Shown here piece by piece: positions 26,065 to 38,631 of a DNA stretch of 64,000 nt (within the stretch, counting starts at the first letter, position 1; each line of letters opens with the position of its first letter). A program made the position numbers and the translations under genes. Below the pieces are notes generated by a model that had not been told where the DNA came from, did not search any database, and saw only the letters and a list, made by a program, of their open reading frames with translations. This DNA comes from Micromonospora parva (GTDB taxonomy: Bacteria > Actinomycetota > Actinomycetes > Mycobacteriales > Micromonosporaceae): assembly GCF_000718515.1 (NCBI RefSeq), contig NZ_JNZS01000005.1, positions 186,001-250,000 on the forward strand, written 5' to 3'.

Positions 26065-26691
26065 GTGCCGTCCCTGGGGCGATTGCATCTCATCACCGAC
26101 ACCCGACCCGGGCGTGACCCACTCGCCGTGGTCCGGGCCGCCCTCAGCGCGGCCCGTGCCGAGCTGGTGGTGCAGGTCCGGGTGGAGGATTCCGCCACCG
26201 ACCGTGAGGCGTACGACCTGGCCCGACGGGTGCTGGCGCTGTGCACCTCGTACGGGGCGTCCTGCCTGGTCAACGACCGGTTGCACGTGGCGCTGGCGGT
26301 GGGCGCCGCCGGTGGCCACGTCGGCGCCGACGACCTGCCGGTCGCCGCCGCCCGCCGGGTGCTCGGCCCCACCGGCGTGCTGGGCGCCACCGCCCGCGCG
26401 CCGGGCACCGCGGGCGAGGCCGTCGCGGCGGGAGCCAGCTACCTCGGCGTCGGACCGTGCCACACCACCAGCACCAAGACCGGTCTGCCGGATCCCATCG
26501 GGCCCTCCGGGGTACGTGCCGTCGTCGACGCCGTCGACGTGCCGGTCATCGCGATCGGTGGAGTGACCGCCGCCCGGGTGCCGGCGCTGCGGGCCGCCGG
26601 GGCGTACGGGGTGGCGGTGGTCGGTGCCGTCTCCGCCGCCGCCGACCCGGCACTGGCGACCGCCGCGCTGATCGAGGCCCTGACGTGCTGA
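26065..26691 (+). CDS. thiE: Thiamine-phosphate synthase
   Basis: ThiE joins HMP-pyrophosphate and thiazole phosphate to give thiamine monophosphate. The 208-residue TIM barrel has VNDRLHVAL with the Asn-Asp pair, HVGADDLP, LGATARAP, VGPCHTTSTKTG with the pyrophosphate-binding Lys, and IAIGGVTA. One oddity: the first pyrophosphate motif reads VQVRVED, with Glu where Bacillus ThiE has Lys61 (REK). The GTG start is nine bases after the riboswitch-embedded GGAGG. The stop overlaps the thiO start. Confidence 0.9.
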   Translation: MPSLGRLHLITDTRPGRDPLAVVRAALSAARAELVVQVRVEDSATDREAYDLARRVLALCTSYGASCLVNDRLHVALAVGAAGGHVGADDLPVAAARRVLGPTGVLGATARAPGTAGEAVAAGASYLGVGPCHTTSTKTGLPDPIGPSGVRAVVDAVDVPVIAIGGVTAARVPALRAAGAYGVAVVGAVSAAADPALATAALIEALTC

Positions 26692-27838
26692 CCGGCCGGT
26701 TCCCATCAGCGCCGTCGAGCGACCGGGTCCGGCCGGACGTGGCAGTGGTGGGGGCGGGGCCGATCGGGCTCGCGATCGCCTGGCGCTGCGCCGCGCGAGG
26801 GCTGCGGGTGGCGGTGCACGATCCCGCGCCCGGCTCGGGGGCGTCGTCGGTGGCCGCCGGGATGCTCTCCCCGGTCGCCGAGGCGTACTTCGGCGAACGG
26901 CAGCTGACCGCGTTGCTGGTGGCGTCCGCCGAGCGCTGGCCGGCGTTCGCCGCCGAGCTGACCGAGGCGACCGGAGTCGGGATCGGCTACCGGACCGAGG
27001 GCACACTGATGGTCGGCCTCACCGGCGACGACCTGGCCGAGGCGCGCCGGCTCTGGGCGTACCAGCAGGGGTTGGGCCTGCCGGTGACGCCGCTGCGCCC
27101 CAGCGAGCTGCGCGACCGCGAACCGGCGCTCGCCCCCCGGGTGCGCGGCGGCGCGCTCGCGCCCACCGACCACCAGGTCGACCCCCGGCTGCTGGTGCCG
27201 GCGCTGCGCACGGCCGCGCAGCGGGCCGGCGTGGTGCTCGTGCCGCAACCGGTCCGGCAGCTGTCCGATCTGGACGCCGGTGTCACGGTGGTCGCCGCCG
27301 GCTGCGGGGCCGCCGCGCTCACCGGCCTGCCGGTGCGGCCGGTGAAGGGTCAGATCCTCCGGCTCCGCGCGCCCGACGGCCTCGCGCCGGGCTTCCGGCA
27401 CGTGATCCGGGGGTACGCCGACGGCGAGCACGTCTACCTGGTGCCCCGCGACGACGGCGAGGTGGTGCTCGGCGCGACTGTCGAGGAGCGGTCGGACACC
27501 ACGGTCACCGCGGGCGCGGTGCAGCGGCTGCTGCGCGCCGGGGTCGACCTGCTGCCCGAACTGGCCGAGTACGACCTGGTCGAGGCCGTCGCCGGGCTGC
27601 GCCCGGGCACCCCGGACAACGCGCCGATCCTCGGCCCGCTGCCCGACCGGCCGGACGTGCTGGCCGCCACCGGGCATCACCGGCACGGCATCGTGCTCAC
27701 CCCGATCACCGCCGACCTGATCGCCGACCTGGTGCTCGGCGGCGGACCCGACCCACTGCTCACGCCCTTGCGGGCGGACCGCTTCGGCCCGACCGGTGCC
27801 GTCGTGGGCGGACCTGAACCGACAATGGAGGGGGACCC

Positions 27839-27848
<10 letters not shown>
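26685..27848 (+). CDS. thiO: Glycine oxidase ThiO
   Basis: This FAD-dependent oxidase turns glycine into the dehydroglycine used for the thiazole ring. The 387-residue product has the dinucleotide motif VVGAGPIGLAIAWRCAARGL, the GASSVAAGMLSPVAEA segment typical of ThiO, and the C-terminal LRPGTPDNAPILGP with TGHHRHGIVLTP. The GTG at 26685 overlaps the thiE stop by seven bases. A later start near VRPDVAVVG cannot be excluded. The stop overlaps thiS. Confidence 0.93.
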
Positions 27849-31979
<4,131 letters not shown>

Positions 31980-32032
31980 CCTGCCCGCTGGGCCGGGCCG
32001 TCAGTGGTCCGGTGCGCGGGTTGCCGTGGGTT

Positions 32033-32101
32033 GATCGACTCGGGTTCATGAATGTCGGGTCGTCCGGGTGACTGTGTCAGCCCGGACGACCCGAGTCGAT
32101 C
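32033..32101. terminator. Compound hairpin between thiC and convergent gene (palindrome family B)
   Basis: GTCGTCCGGG (32059-32068) pairs perfectly with 32081-32090. Directly outside it, GATCGACTCGG (32033-32043) pairs with 32091-32101, leaving TTCATGAATGTCG unpaired on the left arm. It lies 2 bp from the stop of the minus-strand gene, so it probably terminates both convergent units. Confidence 0.75.
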
Positions 32102-32103
32102 GG

Positions 32104-35100
32104 TCAGTCGCGGTGGTGTCGGCCGCTGGAGCGCAACGACCGGCGGCCGTTCTCCTGCTCGGGCTCGTTGTCCGACACCGGCTTGCTCAGCCCGGCGACC
32201 CAGTCGACGAATTCCTCGTCCTGGGTGGCCAGCGGCTCGGCCGCATCCGACGTCTTCGGGCCCTCCTCGTCGGCACGGGACCGGTTGCGGCGGAACAGCC
32301 CACCGAGTCGTCCTCGCCGGGAGGGTTGCTCCGCCACCTGTGCCGGTGACGTGGCGTCGGCACCCGCCGGATCGCCGGTGCCGCTGTCGGTCGCACCGGC
32401 GGGCGCGCCCACCGTCCCCGGCAACTCCGTCGGCTTCGGGTGTTGGGCCGCTACTGTCGGCTCGCTGGTGCCGGTCGAGGTCGTCCGTGCCGACGAGCTG
32501 TCCCGCGGTTCCGTCGACCTGGCGCGCCGGGAGGTGTCGAACGCGTTCCAGGTGCCGGCCCGGCTCAGATCCGGCAACGGTGCCCGATGCCGGGGCCTGG
32601 GCGTCGGCTCGGTCGGCTCGTCGGGCCCCCTCGAACCGTCCGACGCCGTCGTCTCGGGCTCGGCGGCCTGCGGTGGCACCGTCCACGCCGAGGTGACCGG
32701 CCAGGCCGACGGTGCGGGCGTCCAGCGGTCCGTGTCCGGGTCATCGGCGGCGGTGGCCCCGAACAACCCGGCGGCGGGAACCTCGGGGGCGGGCCCGGCG
32801 CTGTCGATGCCCCCGGCGATCACCGAGTCACTGGTCGGGTCGGCCGGTGCTGTCGAGCTGCCCGTGCCGGTCTTCGGAGCGCGTGGGGAGGCGGTGGCCG
32901 CCGCGGCAGAGTCGCCGGTCGCTGTCGGTGCCGCCGGTGCTCGCGCCGCGTCAGCTGGGGCGGTCGGTGCGTGTGTCGCCCCGGCGGTGGTGGTCGGTGC
33001 CTCGGCGGTTGCCGTGGCCGGTGACTCGGCGTCGGCCGGCACCGGCGTCGTGCCGCCTCCGGCGGCCGTCGAGCGGGCCGGCGTTCGCTTCGAGCCGGTG
33101 GCCGTTGCTCGCCGCCCGCCGGGAGCGGTGCTGCGGGCTGCTGCCGTGTCGGCGTCAGCAGCCGACGTGGGCTCGGACGTCGCGCTCGACCGCTCACCCG
33201 GGCTCTCCTGGCCGGGCACCGCAGTGGCGGTGGCCGCGTCGGAGCCAACGCTGTCGGCGGACCTGCCCGGCCCGGTCGCCCTCTTGGCGCGGTCGGGAGC
33301 CGTCTCGTCGGTGCTCGTCTCGGGGGTGCTCGTGTCGGGGGTGGCCGTCGTGTCGGTGGGGGACGTGCCGTCAGCCACGGCGTCCGGGTCGGTCTTCGGC
33401 TTGCGGGCTCGCCGCGGCTTGATCGTCTGCGGCGGCTCGGGCGTGCCGTGGCCGGTCGTGTCCGTGCCGGGTGCGTCGGTGCTGGTCGTGTGCGTGCTGG
33501 TCGTGTCCGTGCCGGGTGCGTCGGTGCTGGTCGTGTGCGTGCCGGTCGTGTCCGTGCCGGGTGCGTCGGTGCTGGTCGGGGTGGCGGCCTTGCGGGTGGT
33601 GCGCCGACCGGTCAGCTTGCCGCTCGTGCCCGTCGCCACGCTGTCGGTCGGCCCGTCGGCCGCTCGGCCGCCTGCCGGGTTGGTGGCGTCGGTGCGTCCG
33701 GCGGCGCTGCTGGTCGCGGTGGCGGCACTGGCGTCGGTGCTGGCCGAGGGCCCGGTCGTGGCCGGGGCGTCATCGTCGCGCACCGAGGGCGTCTGGGCTG
33801 CCGCGGCGAGTTCACCGGTCGGCGCGGTCAGCCAGGCAGCGGACTGAGTCGGACCGGCGGGAGACAACGAACCAGCGGAAGACAGCGGATCAGCGGCGGA
33901 CAACGGACCAGCGGGAGACGCCGGGCCGGCGGGGGACAGCGGATCCGCCGGAGACGGCGGGGTGGAGGCGGACGGAGCAGCGGCGGGAGTCGGGCCGTGC
34001 TGGCCGCTCGCTGTGGTCCCCGGCCAGTCCCAGTGGGCCGGGACGGTGCGTACGCCCTCGGGGTCGCCCGTCGGCCACGGGCCGGCGACGACGTCCGGCT
34101 GCGCGCGGGTGGACAGTTCGGCGTTGGCCGATTCCGGGTCGGCGCGCTCGGCGGTGTCCCGATCGTTCGCCGACGCGGCGTCGGGCAACGCCGGGCCGGC
34201 GGGCAGTGGGCGCAGGATGGCGGTGGGCTTGATCGCCTGTGGATCGGCGGTACGGGTGCCCGTCGGCCAGCGCAGCAGCGCGGCGGCGGCCGCGCCGAGT
34301 GCTCCGGCGAGGATCGCGATCAACGAGCCGTAGTAGGGGGTGGCCTGGTAGCGGTCCACCGCGTCACCCGGACCGGCGGTCAGGTAGGCGAACGCCACCA
34401 GCACCGGTCCGGCCACCCCGGTGGCCCCGCTGACCAGTGGGGCCTGGCCGCGCCAGCGAGCCAGCCCGGCGGTCGCCGCGCCGGCCAGCAGCGCCACGGT
34501 GGGCAGCAGGAGCAGCGCCAGCCGCTGGGCGGCGGCGTCGCCGAGCCAGCTCGGCTCCAGCACGCCGAGCCGGACGGTCGGCAGCGGGCCGACAGTGCCG
34601 AGCGACGGTAGGACGGAGATGAGCGCCAGCAACCAGACCGCACCGGCCACTGCCGTCATGTTCCAGCCCAGCTCGGGCCGGAACAGGACGGCGATCGCCG
34701 CGCCCGCCCCGATCACCGCACCGACCATGGCGCAGATGCCCACCGCCCAGACCGGGTCGACGGAGATCAGCTCCGCGGCGCGGGCGGGCTGCATGCAGAG
34801 CGGGGCGATGACTGTGGCGCCGAGCGCCGCCGCGCCACCGACCGCCAACTGCCGGCCGGTGCTGGCCGCCGGAACGTCGCGGCGGGCGAGGCGTCCGGTC
34901 AGGACGGCACCAGCCACGGCGGCGTTCGCGGCGAACCAGCCCACCCAGACGAGCTGGGCCGGCCACTGGTTGACTGTCGTACCGGTGAATGCGCCGGTCA
35001 GGCGGACGATGCCGAAACCGTACGCGACGCCGAGCTGGCCGGCTCCGGCCAGCACGCTCACCCCGAGCGCCGTGAGCAGCAGTTTGCCCCAGGTCCGAAA

Positions 35101-35106
35101 GGCCAT
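32104..35106 (-). CDS. Multi-pass membrane protein with very long Thr/Ala/Pro/Ser-rich tail
   Basis: I do not recognise a functional family. The first 310 or so residues hold about eight hydrophobic helices (for example ALGVSVLAGAGQLGVAYGFG, VWAVGICAMVGAVIGAGAA). From about 340 to 1000 the chain is low-complexity, rich in Thr, Ala, Ser, Pro, Asp and Glu, and includes three 15-residue TSTDAPGTDTTGTHT-type repeats. The C terminus is moderately charged (RRGRLGGLFRRNRSRADEEG). I chose the ATG at 35106, giving MAFRTWGKLLL, which starts just before the first helix; an extension to 35229 is possible. It follows the cupin gene after 76 bp on the same strand. Confidence 0.75.
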   Translation of the reverse strand: MAFRTWGKLLLTALGVSVLAGAGQLGVAYGFGIVRLTGAFTGTTVNQWPAQLVWVGWFAANAAVAGAVLTGRLARRDVPAASTGRQLAVGGAAALGATVIAPLCMQPARAAELISVDPVWAVGICAMVGAVIGAGAAIAVLFRPELGWNMTAVAGAVWLLALISVLPSLGTVGPLPTVRLGVLEPSWLGDAAAQRLALLLLPTVALLAGAATAGLARWRGQAPLVSGATGVAGPVLVAFAYLTAGPGDAVDRYQATPYYGSLIAILAGALGAAAAALLRWPTGTRTADPQAIKPTAILRPLPAGPALPDAASANDRDTAERADPESANAELSTRAQPDVVAGPWPTGDPEGVRTVPAHWDWPGTTASGQHGPTPAAAPSASTPPSPADPLSPAGPASPAGPLSAADPLSSAGSLSPAGPTQSAAWLTAPTGELAAAAQTPSVRDDDAPATTGPSASTDASAATATSSAAGRTDATNPAGGRAADGPTDSVATGTSGKLTGRRTTRKAATPTSTDAPGTDTTGTHTTSTDAPGTDTTSTHTTSTDAPGTDTTGHGTPEPPQTIKPRRARKPKTDPDAVADGTSPTDTTATPDTSTPETSTDETAPDRAKRATGPGRSADSVGSDAATATAVPGQESPGERSSATSEPTSAADADTAAARSTAPGGRRATATGSKRTPARSTAAGGGTTPVPADAESPATATAEAPTTTAGATHAPTAPADAARAPAAPTATGDSAAAATASPRAPKTGTGSSTAPADPTSDSVIAGGIDSAGPAPEVPAAGLFGATAADDPDTDRWTPAPSAWPVTSAWTVPPQAAEPETTASDGSRGPDEPTEPTPRPRHRAPLPDLSRAGTWNAFDTSRRARSTEPRDSSSARTTSTGTSEPTVAAQHPKPTELPGTVGAPAGATDSGTGDPAGADATSPAQVAEQPSRRGRLGGLFRRNRSRADEEGPKTSDAAEPLATQDEEFVDWVAGLSKPVSDNEPEQENGRRSLRSSGRHHRD
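33458..33577. repeat. 45-nt in-frame tandem repeat in the membrane-protein tail
   Basis: Units starting at 33458, 33503 and 33548 (GTGTCCGTGCCGGGTGCGTC and so on, plus strand) repeat with an exact 45-nt period; the third is incomplete. On the minus strand they encode 15-residue Thr/Asp/Ser-rich units. The period is a multiple of three, so copy-number changes would not break the frame. Confidence 0.9.
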
Positions 35107-35182
35107 GTCCGGCACGTTACGCACCTGGTACACCCGATAGCCAACGGCGCGCCGCGCGGCACGCCGGTGGCCACCGGCGGGT

Positions 35183-35491
35183 CTACTTGAGTTCGACCAG
35201 CCGGGCCAGGTAAGTCGTATCCCCGACATTGGTCAGCATGTGCACCGCGCCCGGGTCCCGGTAGACCACCCCGCCGGTGGGCTCGTCGGCGTCGATCCGG
35301 GTGCCGTCGACGGTCTGTACGACGTTCTTGGCGCCCTCGATCGCCACCACCAGGTAGGGGTGGTCGTGCCGGTGCAGCGGTTGCCGCTCGCCCGGTTCGA
35401 GGCGGATGTGCCAGACCCGGACCCGGTCGTTCTCGTACACGATCTCCTGACCCACCGGTCCGAGTTCGGTTCCGTCGATCACGTCGGTCAT
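35183..35491 (-). CDS. Small cupin-domain protein
   Basis: A single-domain cupin of 102 residues. The metal-binding region reads PGERQPLHRHDHPYLVVAIEG with three histidines, and the second motif is PGAVHMLTNVGD. Such proteins can be metal-dependent oxygenases, isomerases or sensors; nothing shows which. The ATG overlaps the stop of the luciferase-like monooxygenase (ATGA). The pair therefore probably acts together, perhaps on a compound imported by the adjacent ABC transporter. Confidence 0.88.
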   Translation of the reverse strand: MTDVIDGTELGPVGQEIVYENDRVRVWHIRLEPGERQPLHRHDHPYLVVAIEGAKNVVQTVDGTRIDADEPTGGVVYRDPGAVHMLTNVGDTTYLARLVELK

Positions 35492-36438
35492 CGTGCTCCG
35501 TCCAGTTGGGGCAGCACCTCGGCGGCGATCAGCTCAAGGTGGTCGAGATCATCGAAGTCGATCAGGCGCAGGTGGACCCGCGTGGTGCCGATGGCGGCGA
35601 ACTCGTTGATCCGTTGCGCGAGTTGCGCGGGGGAGCCGACCACCGGGTCCTCCGGAGGCAGCGCGCTCTTCTCGTGCAGGGGCGCGGCCCGACGCTGGGC
35701 CTCCGCGTCGGTGCGGCCGATGGCGACGACGATGCCGGCGGAGAGCACCAACGGGTCGCGCCCGGACTCCGCCCGTCCGGTCCGCTCACACGCCTCGCGC
35801 ACCCGGTCGTACGCCTCGGCGGTGACGGCCACGGACTTGAACGGCATGTTGAACTCGTCGGCGTACCGGGCGGCCAGTTCGGGTGTGCGCTTGGGGCCGC
35901 GCCCGCCCACGATGATCGGCGGGCCGGGAACCTGCACCGGCTTGGGCAGCGCGGGAGCGTCCACCAGCCGGTAGTGGTCGCCGGTGAAGGTGTACGTCTG
36001 GCCGGGCGGGGTGCCCCACAAACCGGTGATCACCTCCAGCTGCTCGGCGAGCCGGTCGAAGCGCTCGCCGACCGCCGGGAACGGGATGCCGTACGAGGTG
36101 TGCTCGCGCTCGTACCAGCCGGCGCCGATGCCCAGGTCGACCCGGCCACCGCTCATCTGGTCGACCTGCGCGACCATCACCGCGAGCGGGCCGGGCAGGC
36201 GGAACGTGGCCGACGTCACCAGGGTGCCGAGCCGGATCCGTTCGGTTTCCCGGGCCAGGGCGGCGAGGGTCAGCCAGGCGTCCGTCGGGCCGGGCAGGCC
36301 CGGGTCCGCGCCCATCGACTGGTAGTGATCGGCGCGGAGGAAGCCCTCGTAGCCGCAGGCCTCAACCAGCCGGGCGAACCGGAGCTGGGTGTCGTAGCTG
36401 GCGCCACGGTTCGGCTCGGTGAAGACCGACACCCGCAT
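35488..36438 (-). CDS. LLM-class flavin-dependent oxidoreductase
   Basis: A luciferase-like monooxygenase-fold enzyme of 316 residues that would use F420 or FMN. Family blocks include VEACGYEGFLRADHY, RIRLGTLVTSATFRLPGPLA, GGRVDLGIGAGWYEREH and PPIIVGGRGPKRTPELAARY. TIGR03560/03619-like F420-dependent enzymes are the nearest kin by eye. The ATG lies 3 bp after the ABC ATPase stop. Its place in an operon with an SsuB-type ATPase suggests oxidation of an imported organosulfur or similar nutrient, but this is an inference. Confidence 0.9.
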   Translation of the reverse strand: MRVSVFTEPNRGASYDTQLRFARLVEACGYEGFLRADHYQSMGADPGLPGPTDAWLTLAALARETERIRLGTLVTSATFRLPGPLAVMVAQVDQMSGGRVDLGIGAGWYEREHTSYGIPFPAVGERFDRLAEQLEVITGLWGTPPGQTYTFTGDHYRLVDAPALPKPVQVPGPPIIVGGRGPKRTPELAARYADEFNMPFKSVAVTAEAYDRVREACERTGRAESGRDPLVLSAGIVVAIGRTDAEAQRRAAPLHEKSALPPEDPVVGSPAQLAQRINEFAAIGTTRVHLRLIDFDDLDHLELIAAEVLPQLDGAR

Positions 36439-36440
36439 GG

Positions 36441-37226
36441 TCAGTGTCCTTCCGCGCCGACGGAGGCCGGCTGCTCGCGTTCCATCAGCAGTTCGTGCAG
36501 GTCGGCACTGACCTGGGCGACGTCGGCCAGGTGGGCGTTGCGGCCCAGGGTGCGGGGCCGGGGGATGGCCACCTCGACGACCTTGCGGATCCGGCCGGGA
36601 CGGGGGCTCAGCACGACCACCCGGTCGGCGAGCAGCACCGCCTCGTCGATCGAGTGGGTGACGAAGACGATCGTCGGCTTGTTCTCCATGTGCACCCGCT
36701 GGAGTTCGCCGGAGAGTTCCTCGCGGGTGAGCGCGTCCAGCGCGGAGAACGGCTCGTCCATCAGCATCACCCGGGGCTCGCCGATCAGCGACCGGCACAG
36801 TGACACCCGCTGCTGCATGCCGCCGGAGAGCTCGTGCGGCAGCCGCTTCTCGAAGCCGGCCAACCCAGCCACGTCGAGCAGTTGCCGGGCCCGTTCCCGG
36901 TGCTTGGCGCGGCTCCAGCCGAAGATCTCCACGGGCAGCAGGACGTTGTCCAGCACGGTGCGCCAGGGCAGCAGCGCCGGCTTCTGGAACAGCATGGCGA
37001 TGTCCTGGCGCGGGCGGGTGATTGGCGTACCGGCGACGGTGATCTCACCGGCGCTCAGCGGGAGCAGGCCGGCGATCAGCCGCAGCAGAGTGGACTTGCC
37101 GCAGCCGGAGCGGCCGAGCACGGCGACGAACTCGCCCTCGGCGACGTCGAGGTCGATGCCGCGCAGCGCCTCCACCCGGCCGGACCGGCCCTCGAAGGTT
37201 CGGGACACCCCGGACAGTCGGATCAT
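36441..37226 (-). CDS. ABC transporter ATP-binding protein, SsuB/TauB type
   Basis: Nucleotide-binding subunit of a nitrate/sulfonate/taurine-type importer. The 261-residue protein has Walker A GRSGCGKST (38-46), Q-loop QKPALLPWRTVLDNV, signature LSGGMQQR and Walker B VMLMDEPFSALD. LLPWRT is characteristic of this importer family. The ATG at 37226 has a GGAGG 10 nt upstream. The binding protein and permease are divergently encoded from 37497. The 270-bp divergent spacer presumably holds both promoters; I see TACGCT at 37373 as a possible -10 but no clear -35. Confidence 0.92.
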   Translation of the reverse strand: MIRLSGVSRTFEGRSGRVEALRGIDLDVAEGEFVAVLGRSGCGKSTLLRLIAGLLPLSAGEITVAGTPITRPRQDIAMLFQKPALLPWRTVLDNVLLPVEIFGWSRAKHRERARQLLDVAGLAGFEKRLPHELSGGMQQRVSLCRSLIGEPRVMLMDEPFSALDALTREELSGELQRVHMENKPTIVFVTHSIDEAVLLADRVVVLSPRPGRIRKVVEVAIPRPRTLGRNAHLADVAQVSADLHELLMEREQPASVGAEGH

Positions 37227-37496
37227 CTCCGGCGTACCTCCGCTGAGTCGAGGGTCAGGAATCCGACAAAGGCTAACCGCCGTGTCGAGGTATGGCACCG
37301 GCTGGGGTGGTCGTCATGTTGTTTCCGTTCCGCAACCCGATACGCCTGGCGTCACAACTGTGGGTTTCTCGTACGCTGTGCCCGCGAAGAGTCCCCTCAC
37401 GACGGCGGAGCCCGGCTTCCACCCCTCTCGCCGGCCCGTCATAACAACCCCCTCCGGTGGCCTGCCGGCCCCGGTCGGAAAGGACATGGTGCACTG

Positions 37497-38528
37497 ATGA
37501 GAAGGCTGACCCGTACGGTCGCTACGGCCGCGCTGGCCACCGCCCTCGCCCTTGTCTCCGCCTGCAGCAGCGGGTCGGATTCGGCCGACGACGTCAAGGG
37601 CGGCGACGGCAAGGCGCTGGAGAAGGTGACCTACCTCACCTCGTTCGGCAACTTCGGCCGTGACTCCTACGCCTGGGTGGCAAAGGACAAGGGCTTCTTC
37701 AAGGAAGCCGGCTTCGACGTCGAGATCAAGGCCGGCCAGGGCACCGGCGGCGTGATCCAGACCGTCGTCGGCGGCCAGGCCGACTTCGGCCCGATCGACC
37801 TCACCGGCGGTCTGCTCCAGCTCGGCAACGGCCAGGCGAAGGACTTCACCGCGGTGGCCGCGATCCAGCAGCGCACCATGGCGGGCATCGCCACCGTCGA
37901 GGGCAAGAACATCAGCTCCCCGAAGGACCTGGAGGGCAAGAAGCTCGCCGACACCCCCGGGTCCGTGGTCCGCAACCTCTTCCCGACGTACGCCCGGCTC
38001 GCCGGTGTGGACGCGACCAAGGTGACCTGGGTCAACGGTGAGGCGCAGAACCTGATCGGCACGCTGGCCTCCGGCTCGGTGGACGGCATCGGTCAGTTCG
38101 TCGTCGGTCAGCCGACCATCGAGGCGGCGGCCAAGAAGAAGGCCGTCATGCTGCCGTACAGCAACGTGATGCAGGACCTCTACGGCAACGTGCTGATCAC
38201 CTCCTCGAAGATCGCCAAGGAGAAGCCCGAGATGGTGAAGCGGTTCACCGCGGCGCTGCTCAAGGGCCTCGAGTACAGCCTGGCGAACTCCAAGGAGGCC
38301 GCCGACATCCTGAAGAAGAACGTCGACGCCACCAACCCGGTCTCCGCCGCCGCCGAGCTGGACCTGATGGCCGCGTACGTCCGCTCCGGCAACACCGGCA
38401 CCGCGATCGGCACCCTGGACAGCGGCCGGGTCGCCAAGAGCATCGCCATCCTGCAGGGCGCCGGCGCGCTGAAGCAGAACATCACCCCCGAGCAGATCAT
38501 CGACTTCAGCCTCGCGCCGAAGGCCTGA
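37497..38528 (+). CDS. ABC transporter substrate-binding lipoprotein, NMT1/SsuA type
   Basis: A 343-residue solute-binding protein with a lipoprotein signal peptide and lipobox LVSAC (MRRLTRTVATAALATALAL before it). The NMT1/THI5-like fold shows in KDKGFFKEAGFDVEIKAG, GTGGVIQTVVGGQADFG and LEGKKLADTPGSVVRNLF. Such proteins bind aliphatic sulfonates, taurine, nitrate or pyrimidines; the ligand cannot be called here. The ATG at 37497 follows GGAAAGGA; the frame is open upstream but only this start yields a signal peptide. The permease follows after 103 bp. Confidence 0.92.
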   Translation: MRRLTRTVATAALATALALVSACSSGSDSADDVKGGDGKALEKVTYLTSFGNFGRDSYAWVAKDKGFFKEAGFDVEIKAGQGTGGVIQTVVGGQADFGPIDLTGGLLQLGNGQAKDFTAVAAIQQRTMAGIATVEGKNISSPKDLEGKKLADTPGSVVRNLFPTYARLAGVDATKVTWVNGEAQNLIGTLASGSVDGIGQFVVGQPTIEAAAKKKAVMLPYSNVMQDLYGNVLITSSKIAKEKPEMVKRFTAALLKGLEYSLANSKEAADILKKNVDATNPVSAAAELDLMAAYVRSGNTGTAIGTLDSGRVAKSIAILQGAGALKQNITPEQIIDFSLAPKA

Positions 38529-38631
38529 TCGTCCGGTCGTCATCAGGGGGTACGTTCCGCCGATCCCGGTGGGGCGTACCCCCGACGCTCGTCGGCCCCC
38601 GGCGGGCCGTGGGATTTCGAGGAGGACAGAG

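Noticed and set aside
32168..33847. A 559-codon plus-strand frame rich in Val, Ala and Ser
   Set aside because: It is the antisense of the repetitive tail of the membrane protein; no family features and no ribosome-binding site.
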